DNA of 64,000 nucleotides, taken from an uncultured Pirellulaceae bacterium. GTDB lineage: Bacteria; Planctomycetota; Planctomycetia; Pirellulales; Pirellulaceae. Below the pieces are notes generated by a model. The model was not told the DNA's origin and searched no databases. It was given only the letters and a program-made list of their open reading frames with translations. Shown one piece after another: positions 45,768-56,070 of this stretch (position 1 is its first letter; each line of letters starts with the position of its first letter). Position numbers and translations under genes: made by a program. The stretch is from assembly GCA_938084685.1 (NCBI GenBank), contig CALKGE010000001.1, positions 124,001 through 188,000 on the forward strand, in the 5' to 3' direction.

Positions 45768-45807
45768 AAAACCCCGGTAGCAGACTTAATTGCTACCGGG
45801 GTTTTTT
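45768..45807 (+). terminator. strong rho-independent terminator
   Basis: A perfect 15-bp stem (AAAACCCCGGTAGCA at 45768-45782 with TGCTACCGGGGTTTT at 45791-45805) encloses an 8-nt loop, then Ts. It ends the Gfo/Idh-DUF1080 transcript just before the next gene. Confidence 0.92.
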
Positions 45808-45862
45808 ATGGGCCTTTGACCATGCCTGCCAGGCCTGGAACAATCTCAGGTATGATGGCGAT

Positions 45863-46915
45863 ATGACTTACGCCAGATACAATCGCCAGCAAAGTTATCA
45901 ATGGAATTATGACCATCCGCCAGAGATCGTGGATGTTGACGTCCCTGATTGGCCTGGCCATACCTCCTTCTGCGGTTACCAACTTAAGTCCCCTTTGGGG
46001 ATGCCTGCCGGACCGCTTCTGAATGGCCAATGGTGCCTATACTATGCCAGCCTTGGATTTGACCTTGTCACCTATAAAACTGTCCGCAGCAGTTACCGAG
46101 CCTGTTACGATCTGCCAAACCTGCAACCGGTCAAAGTGGGCATGCTGCAGGGAAATGAAACGGATGTGCCAACCCAGGACGAAATGACTGGAAGCTGGGC
46201 CGTATCCTACGGAATGCCGTCGACCGAACCAGAGGTATGGCAACAGGACGTTGCCCGCACACGTGAACTACTGGATGACGACAAAGTGCTCTGTGTCTCA
46301 GTCGTCGGATCCGTCCAGCCGGACTGGACACTTCAGCAACTGGCCGATGACTATGCACTTTGTGGCCGCCTGGCCGTGGAGAGTGGAGCCGATTTTGTCG
46401 AAGCTAATTTCTCCTGCCCCAACGTGTCCACCTGCGATGGTCAGCTTTTTCAAATCCCTGAAGACTGTCGTACTGTTGTGGAAACGATACGTGCACAGAT
46501 CGGCGACGTACCACTTATCGGGAAGATCGGACGAATTGCCCAGGGCGATGATATGCATCGACTGCTGGCAGCTATTCACCCGTTTGTAGATGCCCTGGCA
46601 ATGACCAACAGTATTGCTACCCGAGTGAAAAATGCGCAGGGACAGTTTTTGTTTGACGGACAGCGGCGAGGAATTTGTGGTAAAGCAACCCTCGACGCGT
46701 CGATTGAACAAACCGGGTGGGCGCGCGACATCATTCGTGAAAACAAATATGATGTGGAGCTAATCGGAGTGGGAGGTGCTAGCTGCCTGGAGGATGTGCA
46801 ACAGTATCTCCAGGCCGGAGCCGGAGCCGTCCACATTGCTACCGCAGCAATGCAAAATCCACTCGTTGCTGTAGAAATCAAGAACGAAGCTGCTGAAAAA
46901 TCGCCCGCTAACTAG
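45863..46915 (+). CDS. dihydroorotate-dehydrogenase-like flavoprotein
   Basis: This is a 350-residue TIM-barrel flavoprotein. LKSPLGMPAGPLLNG near residue 45 and ANFSCPN near 180 are DHODH family motifs; LIGKIGR and GVGGASCLEDVQQYLQAGAGAVHIATAAM form the FMN-phosphate site near the C-terminus. The active-site base position reads NFSCPNVSTCDG, with Cys residues, as in class 1. An unusually long N-terminus (Y/W-rich, about 40 residues) and no signal are seen. It may act as a true pyrimidine enzyme or on another enoate-like substrate; no pyr gene is nearby, so no symbol is given. Confidence 0.8.
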   Translation: MTYARYNRQQSYQWNYDHPPEIVDVDVPDWPGHTSFCGYQLKSPLGMPAGPLLNGQWCLYYASLGFDLVTYKTVRSSYRACYDLPNLQPVKVGMLQGNETDVPTQDEMTGSWAVSYGMPSTEPEVWQQDVARTRELLDDDKVLCVSVVGSVQPDWTLQQLADDYALCGRLAVESGADFVEANFSCPNVSTCDGQLFQIPEDCRTVVETIRAQIGDVPLIGKIGRIAQGDDMHRLLAAIHPFVDALAMTNSIATRVKNAQGQFLFDGQRRGICGKATLDASIEQTGWARDIIRENKYDVELIGVGGASCLEDVQQYLQAGAGAVHIATAAMQNPLVAVEIKNEAAEKSPAN

Positions 46916-47435
46916 ACTCTCTGGTCACCAACATATTTTCAGCGCATTGAAAAACGGGCCCGGAATACTAAGCTCTCAATTCGTAAACCAAAGATGTCCC
47001 CAGTGACAACCGACGGAAGCAAACGTTTGCCGGTTTTGGTTACAAATCAGACCTTAATAATTCTGGCCCGTTGTTGGAAGTTTGGGAAAAAGAGTCTCAC
47101 TTACAGTCCCCACCGAAGTTAAACTCGCTCTCCCGTAAAGACAACGTATTTTATTTACTTCGCCCTTGCACCCTATCTATCGCATTTTCCCTACTCGTCT
47201 CTTTTCCGAAAATGTTAACAGATCCGAATTGTTTGCCAATGCTATCCATCTTTATAACGACTTTGCGGGTTATGCCGGTTGCCCGCCGCTCTCGCCAAAA
47301 CCCGGAATAAACGACAGGTTCAGCGGTGTAATGAGTTCTTTTTTTCCCGTTTTAGAGAAGGACGATGTCCGATTTACCTAGTACAATTCAGTCAAGCGTC
47401 TAAACTTTCATTCTGAATAATCAGGTAACGAGAAA
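46916..47435. other. 520-nt intergenic region, no recognised feature
   Basis: This stretch has short open frames on both strands that lack ribosome sites and family-like sequence. A TACAAT (47382-47387) near the right end could be a -10 for the TPR-protein gene, but no -35 is convincing. It may hold regulatory sequence or decayed coding DNA. Confidence 0.4.
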
Positions 47436-48509
47436 ATGTCTAGCAACATATTCCGTATCATCTTTTGCTTTCTTATGTCTTGGACAGTAACGGTCAAAGC
47501 ACAAAACACATCAGAAGCAAAGCTCTTTGGTCAGGGCGTTCACGCTTATAACGATGGTCAATTCGAAACCGCGCTGGGGATCTTCAATGATGCCGTCAAA
47601 CAGGGCACCGATGATCCACGCGTTTACCTGTTTCGTGGACTGGCCTATCACCAGCTGGGTAAAGAGACGGAATCTTTGAAGGACCTACGGGAAGGGGCCA
47701 AACTGGAAGCGGTAGACAAGCGCGGTTTTTATCCTGTTTCACCAGCATTGATACGAGTTCAGGGAAAGGTTCGTCTTCAAATCGAAAACCTTCGCCGGGA
47801 AGCCAAAGCCAATTTAGTGGCAATCGAAAAAGCACGTGCTGCCGCTCGTTACGAAGAACAAAAAGCAAATGAAGCTGCGGCACTGCGGCGTCCCGCAACA
47901 ACCGATGCTCCGACCACCCCACGCGACCCCCAGCAATCCATTCGACCGGAAAACCCATTTGCTCCGGGCAACATTGCCGGGATCAAAAGCAATCCTTCCA
48001 ACGTCACCGTCTCAAGAACAAATCCGGCTGCTGCGGTAGATGACAAGGATCCACTGGCTAATCTGAAGAAAACACCCATGCCAACAAACCCAGCCAATAA
48101 CAATAACCCACCGGCTGGAAATAATCCTTTCGCGCCAGCCAACCCTGCCAACAATAATCCTCCAGCAAATAACACTCCACCAGCCAACAATAATCCATTC
48201 GCTCCTAACAACAATACAAACGATGCCGCACCGCCAGCAGACGCACCCGGTAACGCTCAGAAAAGTGGCGGTACACTCGGAGCGATTCTGGGTTCGTTTA
48301 ATCCCTTCGGTGGTAGCGATGCCAAGCCGATGGACAACAACATTCCCGCTGGCGACGATGCTTCTTCGCCGCTTGACTCAATCAAGAAATTGATCCAGGA
48401 GAACCTGCCCGGAGGTGGTGGCGGAGCACCTAACAATCCAGGTGCACCCGGCGGAGCTCCAAACCCTGGTAACAACCCACCCAATCCCGCACCAAATCCC
48501 TTCAAGTAG
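47436..48509 (+). CDS. exported TPR protein with Pro/Asn-rich low-complexity tail
   Basis: This is a protein of 357 residues with a signal peptide (IIFCFLMSWTVTVKAQ). Residues about 25-110 contain tetratricopeptide-like helices (LFGQGVHAYNDGQFETALGIF; VYLFRGLAYHQLGKETESL). From about 150 the chain is low-complexity: repeated NPFAP, NNNPPAN and PANNTPPAN units, then a Gly/Pro/Asn-rich end (PGGGGGAPNNPGAPGGAPNP). NPF appears five times or more. The TPR part suggests protein binding; the tail is probably unstructured and possibly extends into the periplasm. A clear terminator follows the gene. Confidence 0.8.
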   Translation: MSSNIFRIIFCFLMSWTVTVKAQNTSEAKLFGQGVHAYNDGQFETALGIFNDAVKQGTDDPRVYLFRGLAYHQLGKETESLKDLREGAKLEAVDKRGFYPVSPALIRVQGKVRLQIENLRREAKANLVAIEKARAAARYEEQKANEAAALRRPATTDAPTTPRDPQQSIRPENPFAPGNIAGIKSNPSNVTVSRTNPAAAVDDKDPLANLKKTPMPTNPANNNNPPAGNNPFAPANPANNNPPANNTPPANNNPFAPNNNTNDAAPPADAPGNAQKSGGTLGAILGSFNPFGGSDAKPMDNNIPAGDDASSPLDSIKKLIQENLPGGGGGAPNNPGAPGGAPNPGNNPPNPAPNPFK

Positions 48510-48524
48510 AATTCACTCGAACAT

Positions 48525-48566
48525 AAACTCCGGTTGTCCAAGCTGATGGAATACCGGAGTTTTTTT
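48525..48566 (+). terminator. rho-independent terminator after the TPR gene
   Basis: AAACTCCGGT (48525-48534) pairs with ACCGGAGTTT (48553-48562) around an 18-nt loop, followed by Ts. Confidence 0.85.
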
Positions 48567-48717
48567 GTGCGCTAAATGGGGTGAATTGTGTAGATACCCG
48601 CCCCCTTCTTTTTAAGTTAAAATGAACACGTCGCCCTGCAGTCTTTTGGTACGGCACACTTTCATATTCCTCCCTATCTTTAAATAGCCAAGTATGTCAA
48701 GTACGCTCGGATCAGAC

Positions 48718-51027
48718 ATGAATCGCTTCTCATTTGCTGTTCTTTCAACTGTTTTAACTCTCACTCTTTCTGTTCAAACGCTCCTGGGCGCTCCGACAAT
48801 TAACAATGTCAGCGTTCCGGGAATCCAGGCCGGGAAAAAAGTACAAATCACGGTTACCGGTGTCGATCTGGCTCCTGCTCCCAAGCTGATCGCTTCCTTT
48901 CCGATCGCTTCACAAACGGCGTTGCCCGGTTCAGGCAATGGCAAAGCGGTCATCGAGTTGACGACTGACGCAATTCAACCTGGCATTCACTGGATTCGAG
49001 TTGCCAGTGATCAAGGAATCTCCAATGCCCTTTCACTCGGCGTTGATAATCTCCCTCAGATGCCGTTCGCTGAAACCGTAGAGACACTTCCTGTGGCACT
49101 TTCCGGTGACCTTACCGAAGGGAACATACTCAAGACATCATTCTCTGCTAAAGCTGGTGACCCGATTGTGGTTGACGTAGAAGGCCGAAGAATTGGCTCC
49201 AACATTCGGCCTGTCCTGAGACTGCTGGACGCATCAGGCGTACAGATGGGCTTTAGTGGCCCTCAGCCCGAGCTGCACGGAGACGCTCGTATTACTACGA
49301 CGATTGCAGCCGATGGAATCTACACTCTGGAAATGCACGACATCCTCTACAAAGGCCCAGCCCCTGGCCGTTTCCGATTGAAGATTGGAAATCTTTCCTT
49401 TGCAGATCTGGCGTTCCCGATGGGTATTCAAGCTGGTCAAGCGACCAGTGTAAAGTACGGCCGCAGCAATATTGAAAGTGCCGTGGAAGTCAGTTCTCCC
49501 ACCGACGTCATCGGCTCGCTACCGCTTCCTGGTACCGGACATGCCACAGGTTCGCGTCCACGACTTATCTTCAGCCACCATGCAGAATATGTTGAGTCGG
49601 ATCAGGCCGGCGATGTACCAGCAGCACCTGTCGGGATTAATGGATGGCTTTCAAAGCAGGGCGAAACTGACAGCTTCAAAGTACTCGCTAAACCTGGGTC
49701 GAAGTTACGACTGGACGTTGTGGCCCGCCGCGCAGGCTCACCGCTCGATGGCGTTCTGATAGTAAAAGGCGCCAATGGAGCTCAGATCGGTCGCAATGAC
49801 GACCGCCCCGGCATGTCCGACCCCGGTCTGGATATAACTGTTCCAGCCGGTTCCGAATTCATTACCGTAGAACTCAATGATCTGCTTCGCCGAGGAGGCG
49901 AAGACTTTATTTACCGCATTGAGATTCAGGACATCAGCCAGCCACAGTTTGCGGCGACCTTTGGTCAGGATCGTCTGCAGGTCCCTGCCGGTTCCACTCA
50001 AACGGTCATCGTCGATATTGCGCGACAGGGATACAACGGGAATGTGAATCTGGAATTTGAAGGCCTCCCGGAAGGAGTCACCGTAGCCGGTAATCAGGTC
50101 TTAGCAGGTCGCACCCGAGGCCTCGTTTCCATCACCGCTGCGGACGGAGTTGCTGTTGCTTCGGTAGGTCGAATTATCGCCACGGCCGAGGATGAAAACG
50201 TAGGTACTCGTAAAGTCGCTGTCGTAGGAGCCGATAGTCCCCACTACCGTGTGCTGCCGGAATTGCGTCAAAGCCTGGGAATTGCTCGGGTTACCGGAGC
50301 TCCAATCGGAGTTTCACTTACTTTGGACTCGACAGACTTGCAGGGGCCGCGCGGCAAATTCATTCCTGTCGCTGTTAACGTCGCCCGAAAGGACGGAGTC
50401 GCCGGTAATATCCGTCTACGTCTGGTGTCCAATCAAACCATGCCTCGTAAGAAGGTCAAACAGAACAACAAAGATGTGGAAGTGGATGACACAGATAGAG
50501 CACTGCGTCTGAGTGAAAATCCTGTGCTGGCAGCCGACGTCACCAGCACCACAGTCAATCTCTGGGTTCCCCATGACCTGGGACTAATGGCCTGGCGTGG
50601 GGCGATCGTGGCCGAGCTGTTAAGCGCAGATAGCAAAAACGTAGTGGCAACCGTCTCTACAGCCCAACTGACCGTCACACCACTCGACGCGATCAGCATC
50701 GCACTTACAACCGATGCCAATATTCAGGCACGTGCTGGAGAAGGCGAGACCGGGCACTTTGCCGGGACGATTACCCGCGCTGCCGGTTTTGATCCTCCAG
50801 TCACCGTGACACTTGCCGGACTTCCCGAAGGCTACACTGCTCCTAGCGTTGAGGTACCCGCAGATCAGAAGGAATTCAAGCTGGAAGTACGTTTCGCCAA
50901 AGAAGCCAAGCCCGCCGATTTGAAAAACATCAAGCTGGTAGCTAACGCTGCTACCGACCTTAAGCCGGAAGTCAGAGTTACCAGCAATCAGGTAAACACC
51001 AATATTAAGGTCGTGGCACAACAGTAA
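48718..51027 (+). CDS. large exported protein with Ig/PPC-like repeats
   Basis: This is a protein of about 769 residues. I start it at the ATG at 48718 because the signal peptide (FAVLSTVLTLTLSVQTLLGA) begins there. The mature part is beta-rich: an IPT/TIG-like first domain (INNVSVPGIQAGKKVQITVTGVDLAP), then pre-peptidase-C-like domains, such as DPIVVDVEGRRIGSNIRPVLRLLD and GSKLRLDVVARRAGSPLDGVL, and further Ig-like domains ending near VTSNQVNTNIKVVAQQ. Planctomycetes encode many such proteins, probably for surface binding. It opens the run of co-directional genes that ends at the tRNA. Confidence 0.75.
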   Translation: MNRFSFAVLSTVLTLTLSVQTLLGAPTINNVSVPGIQAGKKVQITVTGVDLAPAPKLIASFPIASQTALPGSGNGKAVIELTTDAIQPGIHWIRVASDQGISNALSLGVDNLPQMPFAETVETLPVALSGDLTEGNILKTSFSAKAGDPIVVDVEGRRIGSNIRPVLRLLDASGVQMGFSGPQPELHGDARITTTIAADGIYTLEMHDILYKGPAPGRFRLKIGNLSFADLAFPMGIQAGQATSVKYGRSNIESAVEVSSPTDVIGSLPLPGTGHATGSRPRLIFSHHAEYVESDQAGDVPAAPVGINGWLSKQGETDSFKVLAKPGSKLRLDVVARRAGSPLDGVLIVKGANGAQIGRNDDRPGMSDPGLDITVPAGSEFITVELNDLLRRGGEDFIYRIEIQDISQPQFAATFGQDRLQVPAGSTQTVIVDIARQGYNGNVNLEFEGLPEGVTVAGNQVLAGRTRGLVSITAADGVAVASVGRIIATAEDENVGTRKVAVVGADSPHYRVLPELRQSLGIARVTGAPIGVSLTLDSTDLQGPRGKFIPVAVNVARKDGVAGNIRLRLVSNQTMPRKKVKQNNKDVEVDDTDRALRLSENPVLAADVTSTTVNLWVPHDLGLMAWRGAIVAELLSADSKNVVATVSTAQLTVTPLDAISIALTTDANIQARAGEGETGHFAGTITRAAGFDPPVTVTLAGLPEGYTAPSVEVPADQKEFKLEVRFAKEAKPADLKNIKLVANAATDLKPEVRVTSNQVNTNIKVVAQQ

Positions 51028-51074
51028 AAAACCTGCCACTTGGCCAGCACTACGCCAGTTAACTCGGGGTCATC

Positions 51075-53186
51075 ATGATGCGCTTTTCCAATCAACTACT
51101 GACGCTGACCGTGCTTGCATTGAGCGCGACGATTGCTCAAACTTCTACCGCGCAAGCTCAGAATAAAGCGACACGCCCCAACATCCTGTTTATCTTTTCG
51201 GACGATCACGCCTATCAGTCGATCAGCGCTTACGGCAGCGTAGTAAATCAAACTCCCAATCTGGACCGTATCGCCAATGAAGGAATGCGATTTGACCGAG
51301 CCTTTGTGACTAATTCCATCTGCGGCCCATCCCGGGCAGTCGTCCTCACAGGTAAGTATGGTCACCTCAATGGCTTTGTTCGAAATGGAAATACGTTTAA
51401 CGGCAACCAGCAGACCGTTTCAAAGCTCTTGCAAAAAGCTGGCTACCAGACCGCTGTCATAGGAAAGTGGCACCTCAAAAGTACTCCCATCGGATTCGAC
51501 TATTACCACGTACTTATCGGACAGGGTCCTTACTACAACCCGCCCATGAGAACCACAGAAGGGCCGGTCAATCACATTGGTTACACAACAGAAATCATTA
51601 CAGATCAAACTCTCAAATACCTCAAAGAACGACGTGACCCAGAGAAGCCGTTCTTTCTGATGTACCAGCACAAGGCTCCTCACCGAAACTGGCAACCCGG
51701 GCCTCAGGAAATTAATAACTACAACAACGAGACGATTCCCGAACCGATTACCTTATTTGATGACTACAAAGGCCGTACCTCAGCGGCCCGCAATCAGGCG
51801 ATGACCGTCAAAGACCACCTGAGTCGTTTCGACCTGAAACTGGACCCTCCCAAAAACTTGACGCCCGAACAACTCAAAGTCTGGAATGCAGCCTACGACA
51901 AAAAAAATGCAGAGCTGGAAAAACTGAATCTGGAAGGTGATGCACTCATTCGTTGGAAATATCAACGCTATGTCAAAGACTACCTGCGTTGTATCGATAG
52001 CGTGGATAAGAATGTCGGCCGGGTCCTCGACTATCTGGAGGAATCCGGGCTCGCGGAAAACACCATCGTCATTTACACATCGGATCAGGGTTGGTATCTC
52101 GGCGAACATGGCTGGTATGACAAACGGTGGATGTACGAAGAATCATTTCGCACGCCACTGATGGTGCGCTGGCCAGGTAAGATCAAACCCGGCACGGTTA
52201 GTAAGGACATGGTCATGAACCTCGACTTTGCGCAGACGTTCCTCGACATTGCTGGCGCCGAGCAACCCGCAGATATGCAAGGTGCCAGTATGAAACCAGT
52301 CTTTGAGGGTGAAACTCCTGATGATTGGCGTCAGAGTGTCTACTATCACTACTACGAATTCCCCGGAGCTCACAGCGTTGCGAAACATAACGGAGTGCGT
52401 ACGGAACGTTACAAGTTGATCAACTTCTATGAAAACAAAGAGTGGGAATTATTCGACCTGCAGGAAGACCCCAACGAACTTAGCAGCGTCTACGACAATC
52501 CGGATTATGCAGATATCAAGAAAGAACTTGAAGGGGAACTAAAACGGCTGCAGGAGTTCTACAAAGACGATGGAACGGTCATCAATTTCGGCGCGGCCCG
52601 CGCCAAGGCATATCCCACTCAATTGGTACGCCGTTTCCGTTTCGGAGATTCCGAGAACACTGAAAAGTCACCCCACGGTACAGCGGTTGTTACCAATGGT
52701 AAGAAACAAGTTTTCAATCAACCCAGCAGTGGCAAATTCAATCCGGAATATAAACCTGTCACCCTGGGTGGTTTCATTTATCCCACCAGCGGTAACGGAG
52801 TCATCGCCGCTCAGGGAGGCGCATCATTGGGCTACACCATGCAGCTCGTGAATGGAAAGATTTCTTTTTCGGTCAGATCGCAGGGACAGTTGTTCTCGGC
52901 TGTTGGTCCTGAAATTGCGCTGAATCAATGGACCCACGTCGTTGCAGTGCTTAATCGCAACGCCAAACTGACCTTTTTCGTTGATGGCAAGGAAATCCAG
53001 ACCGATATTAAAGCTGCCTTTCTCACCGGAGCACCTGCCGATGCTTTTACACTGGGATTGGACGGAGGTTCCCTGGTGGGAGAATATGGAGCGGCCAATG
53101 GGTTCCAGGGTAAAATCGCCGACTTCCGACTCTATTGGGGAACGCTCGACAAAGAAGAACTTCAAGGCTGGAGAGATCCCAATTAG
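51075..53186 (+). CDS. secreted sulfatase with C-terminal LamG-like domain
   Basis: This is a protein of 703 residues with a signal peptide ([20 protein letters not shown]). Sulfatase motifs are visible: FSDDHAYQ (41-48, metal Asp pair), the formylglycine-generating C-x-P-S-R at C83 ([14 protein letters not shown]), and GKWHLKS. The Cys at this position implies a formylglycine-generating enzyme in the cell. After residue about 480, a concanavalin/LamG-like domain of about 150 residues follows ([25 protein letters not shown]), probably for carbohydrate binding. Substrate: probably a sulfated glycan; not identifiable from sequence alone. Confidence 0.92.
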   Translation: MMRFSNQLLTLTVLALSATIAQTSTAQAQNKATRPNILFIFSDDHAYQSISAYGSVVNQTPNLDRIANEGMRFDRAFVTNSICGPSRAVVLTGKYGHLNGFVRNGNTFNGNQQTVSKLLQKAGYQTAVIGKWHLKSTPIGFDYYHVLIGQGPYYNPPMRTTEGPVNHIGYTTEIITDQTLKYLKERRDPEKPFFLMYQHKAPHRNWQPGPQEINNYNNETIPEPITLFDDYKGRTSAARNQAMTVKDHLSRFDLKLDPPKNLTPEQLKVWNAAYDKKNAELEKLNLEGDALIRWKYQRYVKDYLRCIDSVDKNVGRVLDYLEESGLAENTIVIYTSDQGWYLGEHGWYDKRWMYEESFRTPLMVRWPGKIKPGTVSKDMVMNLDFAQTFLDIAGAEQPADMQGASMKPVFEGETPDDWRQSVYYHYYEFPGAHSVAKHNGVRTERYKLINFYENKEWELFDLQEDPNELSSVYDNPDYADIKKELEGELKRLQEFYKDDGTVINFGAARAKAYPTQLVRRFRFGDSENTEKSPHGTAVVTNGKKQVFNQPSSGKFNPEYKPVTLGGFIYPTSGNGVIAAQGGASLGYTMQLVNGKISFSVRSQGQLFSAVGPEIALNQWTHVVAVLNRNAKLTFFVDGKEIQTDIKAAFLTGAPADAFTLGLDGGSLVGEYGAANGFQGKIADFRLYWGTLDKEELQGWRDPN

Positions 53187-53267
53187 AACTTACTTCTTCC
53201 CGCACCGTTTTTCGCAGATCGAAGGACACCTCTGGTTACCCATTCACCTTTCACTGGATTCAAACCC

Positions 53268-54206
53268 ATGAAACTCAACCGACGTCAGGCAATTCAAACC
53301 GCCACCGCTGCCCTGGCTACAACCGGAACTGTACAACACGTTTCCGCCACTACCCGGAATAACCGGGAGAAACCGTTTGGCTACTGCTTCAATACAAGCT
53401 GTGTCAGAGGACAAAAACTGACACTCGACCAACAAGTCGATCTGGTTATCAAGGCTGGGTATGAAGGCATCGAACCCTGGATTCGCGATATGCAGGCGTT
53501 CAAAGATGGTGGAGGCAGTTTAAAAGACCTGGGCAAAAAGCTGGCTGACAATAATGTTCAAGTCGTCAGTGCCATCGGTTTCGCCCGCTGGATTGTCAAC
53601 GACGATGCAGAACGAGCCAAAGGTCTGGAGACTGCCAAGCATGACATGGGTTTACTGAAAGAAATGGGAGGAGTACGAATTGCTGCTCCACCTGTCGGTG
53701 CCACGAATATTGAAAACTTCGATCTGTTCGCCGCTGCCAGTCGATACTACGACCTTTGCGAAGTGGGACGCAATGCAGGGATTGCACCTCAGTTGGAACT
53801 TTGGGGATTCTCCAAAACGCTGAGCAGGCTAGGTGAGCTGGCGTTTGTGGCGGCGGAGGCTGGACATCCGGATGCCTGCATTCTGCCGGACATCTATCAT
53901 ATCTACAAAGGTGGTTCATCGTTTGAAGGCTTGAAAATGCTCAATGGTCAGCATATTCACTGCTTCCATGTCAACGATTATCCCGCCGATCCTCCCCGCG
54001 ATACGATCGCAGATAAAGACAGAGTCCATGTGGGTGATGGCGTGGCGCCTGTCACCAACATCCTGCAGATGGTCCACAAAGCTGGCTGCCAAGGCATGCT
54101 GTCGCTGGAATTATTCAATCCTGAATATTGGAAACAGGATCCGCTTCAGGTAGCGACCGAAGGCCTGGCCAAAGTGAAAGCCGCCGTTGCCAAAGCGTTT
54201 GGATAA
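53268..54206 (+). CDS. secreted sugar phosphate isomerase/epimerase-type TIM barrel
   Basis: This is a protein of 312 residues. The N-terminus (MKLNRRQAIQTATAALATTG) is a twin-arginine-type signal. The barrel shows YEGIEPWIRDMQAF, RIAAPPVGATNIEN, IAPQLELWGFSKTL, CILPDIYHIYKGG, IHCFHVNDYPADPP and LSLELFNPEYW, which carry the expected Glu/Asp/His metal ligands of this family. It follows the sulfatase by 81 nt, in a gene order common in planctomycete glycan loci. The sugar acted on is unknown. Confidence 0.85.
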   Translation: MKLNRRQAIQTATAALATTGTVQHVSATTRNNREKPFGYCFNTSCVRGQKLTLDQQVDLVIKAGYEGIEPWIRDMQAFKDGGGSLKDLGKKLADNNVQVVSAIGFARWIVNDDAERAKGLETAKHDMGLLKEMGGVRIAAPPVGATNIENFDLFAAASRYYDLCEVGRNAGIAPQLELWGFSKTLSRLGELAFVAAEAGHPDACILPDIYHIYKGGSSFEGLKMLNGQHIHCFHVNDYPADPPRDTIADKDRVHVGDGVAPVTNILQMVHKAGCQGMLSLELFNPEYWKQDPLQVATEGLAKVKAAVAKAFG

Positions 54207-54229
54207 GAAGTTTCTCCCATCAACGAGCA

Positions 54230-56068
54230 ATGATCGTGGCCGTAGCGAACAAAAAGAAAATCCTCTTCCCGCTACTGGCAATCTGCGTTGGCTTATTGCC
54301 ACTCGTCCTGCTGGAAGGGATCTTTCGGGTTTTTGACTTCGCTTCACCTCAACAGGTTGTCGACACGTCGTCAGGGTTTTCCGGCTACCAACCGTTATTC
54401 TCTCTGGATGACTCGAAAACCACATACACCACCACACGAAATCGCGCTCTTTATTTTGGTGATCAAGCATTTGAAGCGGTCAAGCCGGAACATATTTTCC
54501 GCATGTTTTTCCTGGGAGGATCCACAGTTCGCGGGCGCCCTTTTGCAGTCGATTCCGCCTTTGCGAAATGGGTCGAACTGGAGCTGAACCAACGTAGTCA
54601 CTCAACGTCCTATCAGTCGGTCAATTGCGGCGGTCTCTCCTACGCCAGCTTCCGATTAAAACACATAAGCCAGGAAGTTCTGAACTATAAGCCTGACCTG
54701 CTTGTATTGGCGACAGGACACAACGAGTTCCTGGAAAATCGGACCTTCCATCAGCAGCGCCAACAAAGTGAAGCCCGCAGCGCCCTGGAGTCACTTCGAC
54801 TGGTCGTCTGGCTGAGGAGTATGCTGGGACAGGATGTCGATTCGTTTAAAGACTCGTCGGACCAACAGCTACCGGAAAACGTCACCACCCGATTGGATGA
54901 AGAAAGCGGCTACGCCTCGTACCATTGGGATCCTCAGTGGAAAACTGAGGTCACTGGTCAATACAAAGAATCTTTGCAGGCCATCATTCAGCAATGCCGA
55001 ACAGCAAACATACCGTTAGTGCTCGTCTGTCTTGGGTCCAATCTGAGAGATTGCCCTCCATTCAAATCTGAATTTCCGCCCGATCTGACGACTCAAAACA
55101 AACAGGATTTTCTGGATCTGTTTGCTCAGGCAACTGACCTGGCAAATCAACCAGCCGTTGCCCTGGAACGATACAAACAATGTCTAGCGATCACCGACCA
55201 GCACGCACTGTTACACTACCGCATTGGCCGAGCGTTGGAACAAACCGGCGATACTAAAAACGCCTACCAACATTATCTCAAGGCCAAAGACCTGGATATC
55301 TGTCCGCTCCGATTAACGGAAGAGATGGACAAAATCCAGCGACAACTGGCGCGTAAGTACCATGTCCCGCTGGTAGATGCTCGGACAACACTGGAAAGTG
55401 CAAGTATGGCTGGTATCCCCGGTTACGAAATGTACGTCGATCACGTGCATCCTACCTTGCATGGGCACCAGATGATTGCCGGAGCGATCGTAGATATGTT
55501 ACTCGAACAGGATCTGGTTCAGGTCGATCGTGATATGGATATCAGAGAATACCAGAGCCTCTATAGTGATTACCTGCAGTCCTTACCACTTGCCTTCTTC
55601 AGCAATGGTGCGCGTCGAGTAAACTGGCTGGAAGATTGGGCTCGTCGCGATAAGCAGATCGTGGAACTCAAACCATTTGACTTACGCGGACATTTGGCGG
55701 TTGTACATCGTCAACTCGGATTCGACCAATTTGAACACGCGCAACATGAACTTGATAAGACCCGGGAAAAATTCGGCAATATCAGTGAAGCGGTGCTTCA
55801 ACAGGCATTCACGTTCCACAGCCATGGTCGCTATCAGACCGCCCGCATGCTGCTCGAATGGCTCTATGAAAATGAAACCGATGAAATACTGGTGCAGCAA
55901 ATTCAATATGCGCGGATGATCAATGCCGAGTGCCTGGGAGATCGTGGCGTGGCGATCCTGATTTATGACAATTACTTTAAACGCCTGCCGTTTGAAGTGA
56001 GTGGAAATGCGCCGTGGCGCGAGTTCATGCCTGACATCTGGGAACGAGTGAATTTGGAGAATCAGTAA
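54230..56068 (+). CDS. membrane-anchored SGNH hydrolase-like protein with TPR segment
   Basis: This is a protein of 612 residues starting at the ATG at 54230, with an N-terminal membrane helix (ILFPLLAICVGLLPLVLLEGIF). SGNH/GDSL features are FFLGGSTVRG (nucleophile Ser block), VNCGGLSYAS, ATGHNEFLEN (Asn/Gly block) and DHVHPTLHGHQ (catalytic Asp-His). A TPR-like stretch (ALLHYRIGRALEQTGDTKNAYQH) lies between the last two blocks, and more helical repeats lie at the C-terminus. It may act as an acyl-esterase at the membrane outer face. Such TPR insertion is unusual. It ends 2 nt before the next gene, which implies coupling. Confidence 0.8.
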   Translation: MIVAVANKKKILFPLLAICVGLLPLVLLEGIFRVFDFASPQQVVDTSSGFSGYQPLFSLDDSKTTYTTTRNRALYFGDQAFEAVKPEHIFRMFFLGGSTVRGRPFAVDSAFAKWVELELNQRSHSTSYQSVNCGGLSYASFRLKHISQEVLNYKPDLLVLATGHNEFLENRTFHQQRQQSEARSALESLRLVVWLRSMLGQDVDSFKDSSDQQLPENVTTRLDEESGYASYHWDPQWKTEVTGQYKESLQAIIQQCRTANIPLVLVCLGSNLRDCPPFKSEFPPDLTTQNKQDFLDLFAQATDLANQPAVALERYKQCLAITDQHALLHYRIGRALEQTGDTKNAYQHYLKAKDLDICPLRLTEEMDKIQRQLARKYHVPLVDARTTLESASMAGIPGYEMYVDHVHPTLHGHQMIAGAIVDMLLEQDLVQVDRDMDIREYQSLYSDYLQSLPLAFFSNGARRVNWLEDWARRDKQIVELKPFDLRGHLAVVHRQLGFDQFEHAQHELDKTREKFGNISEAVLQQAFTFHSHGRYQTARMLLEWLYENETDEILVQQIQYARMINAECLGDRGVAILIYDNYFKRLPFEVSGNAPWREFMPDIWERVNLENQ

Positions 56069-56070
56069 AT

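Noticed and set aside
45863..46915. Assigning pyrD to the dihydroorotate-dehydrogenase-like gene
   Set aside because: The N-terminus is longer than usual and no other pyrimidine gene is near, so the specific substrate cannot be claimed.
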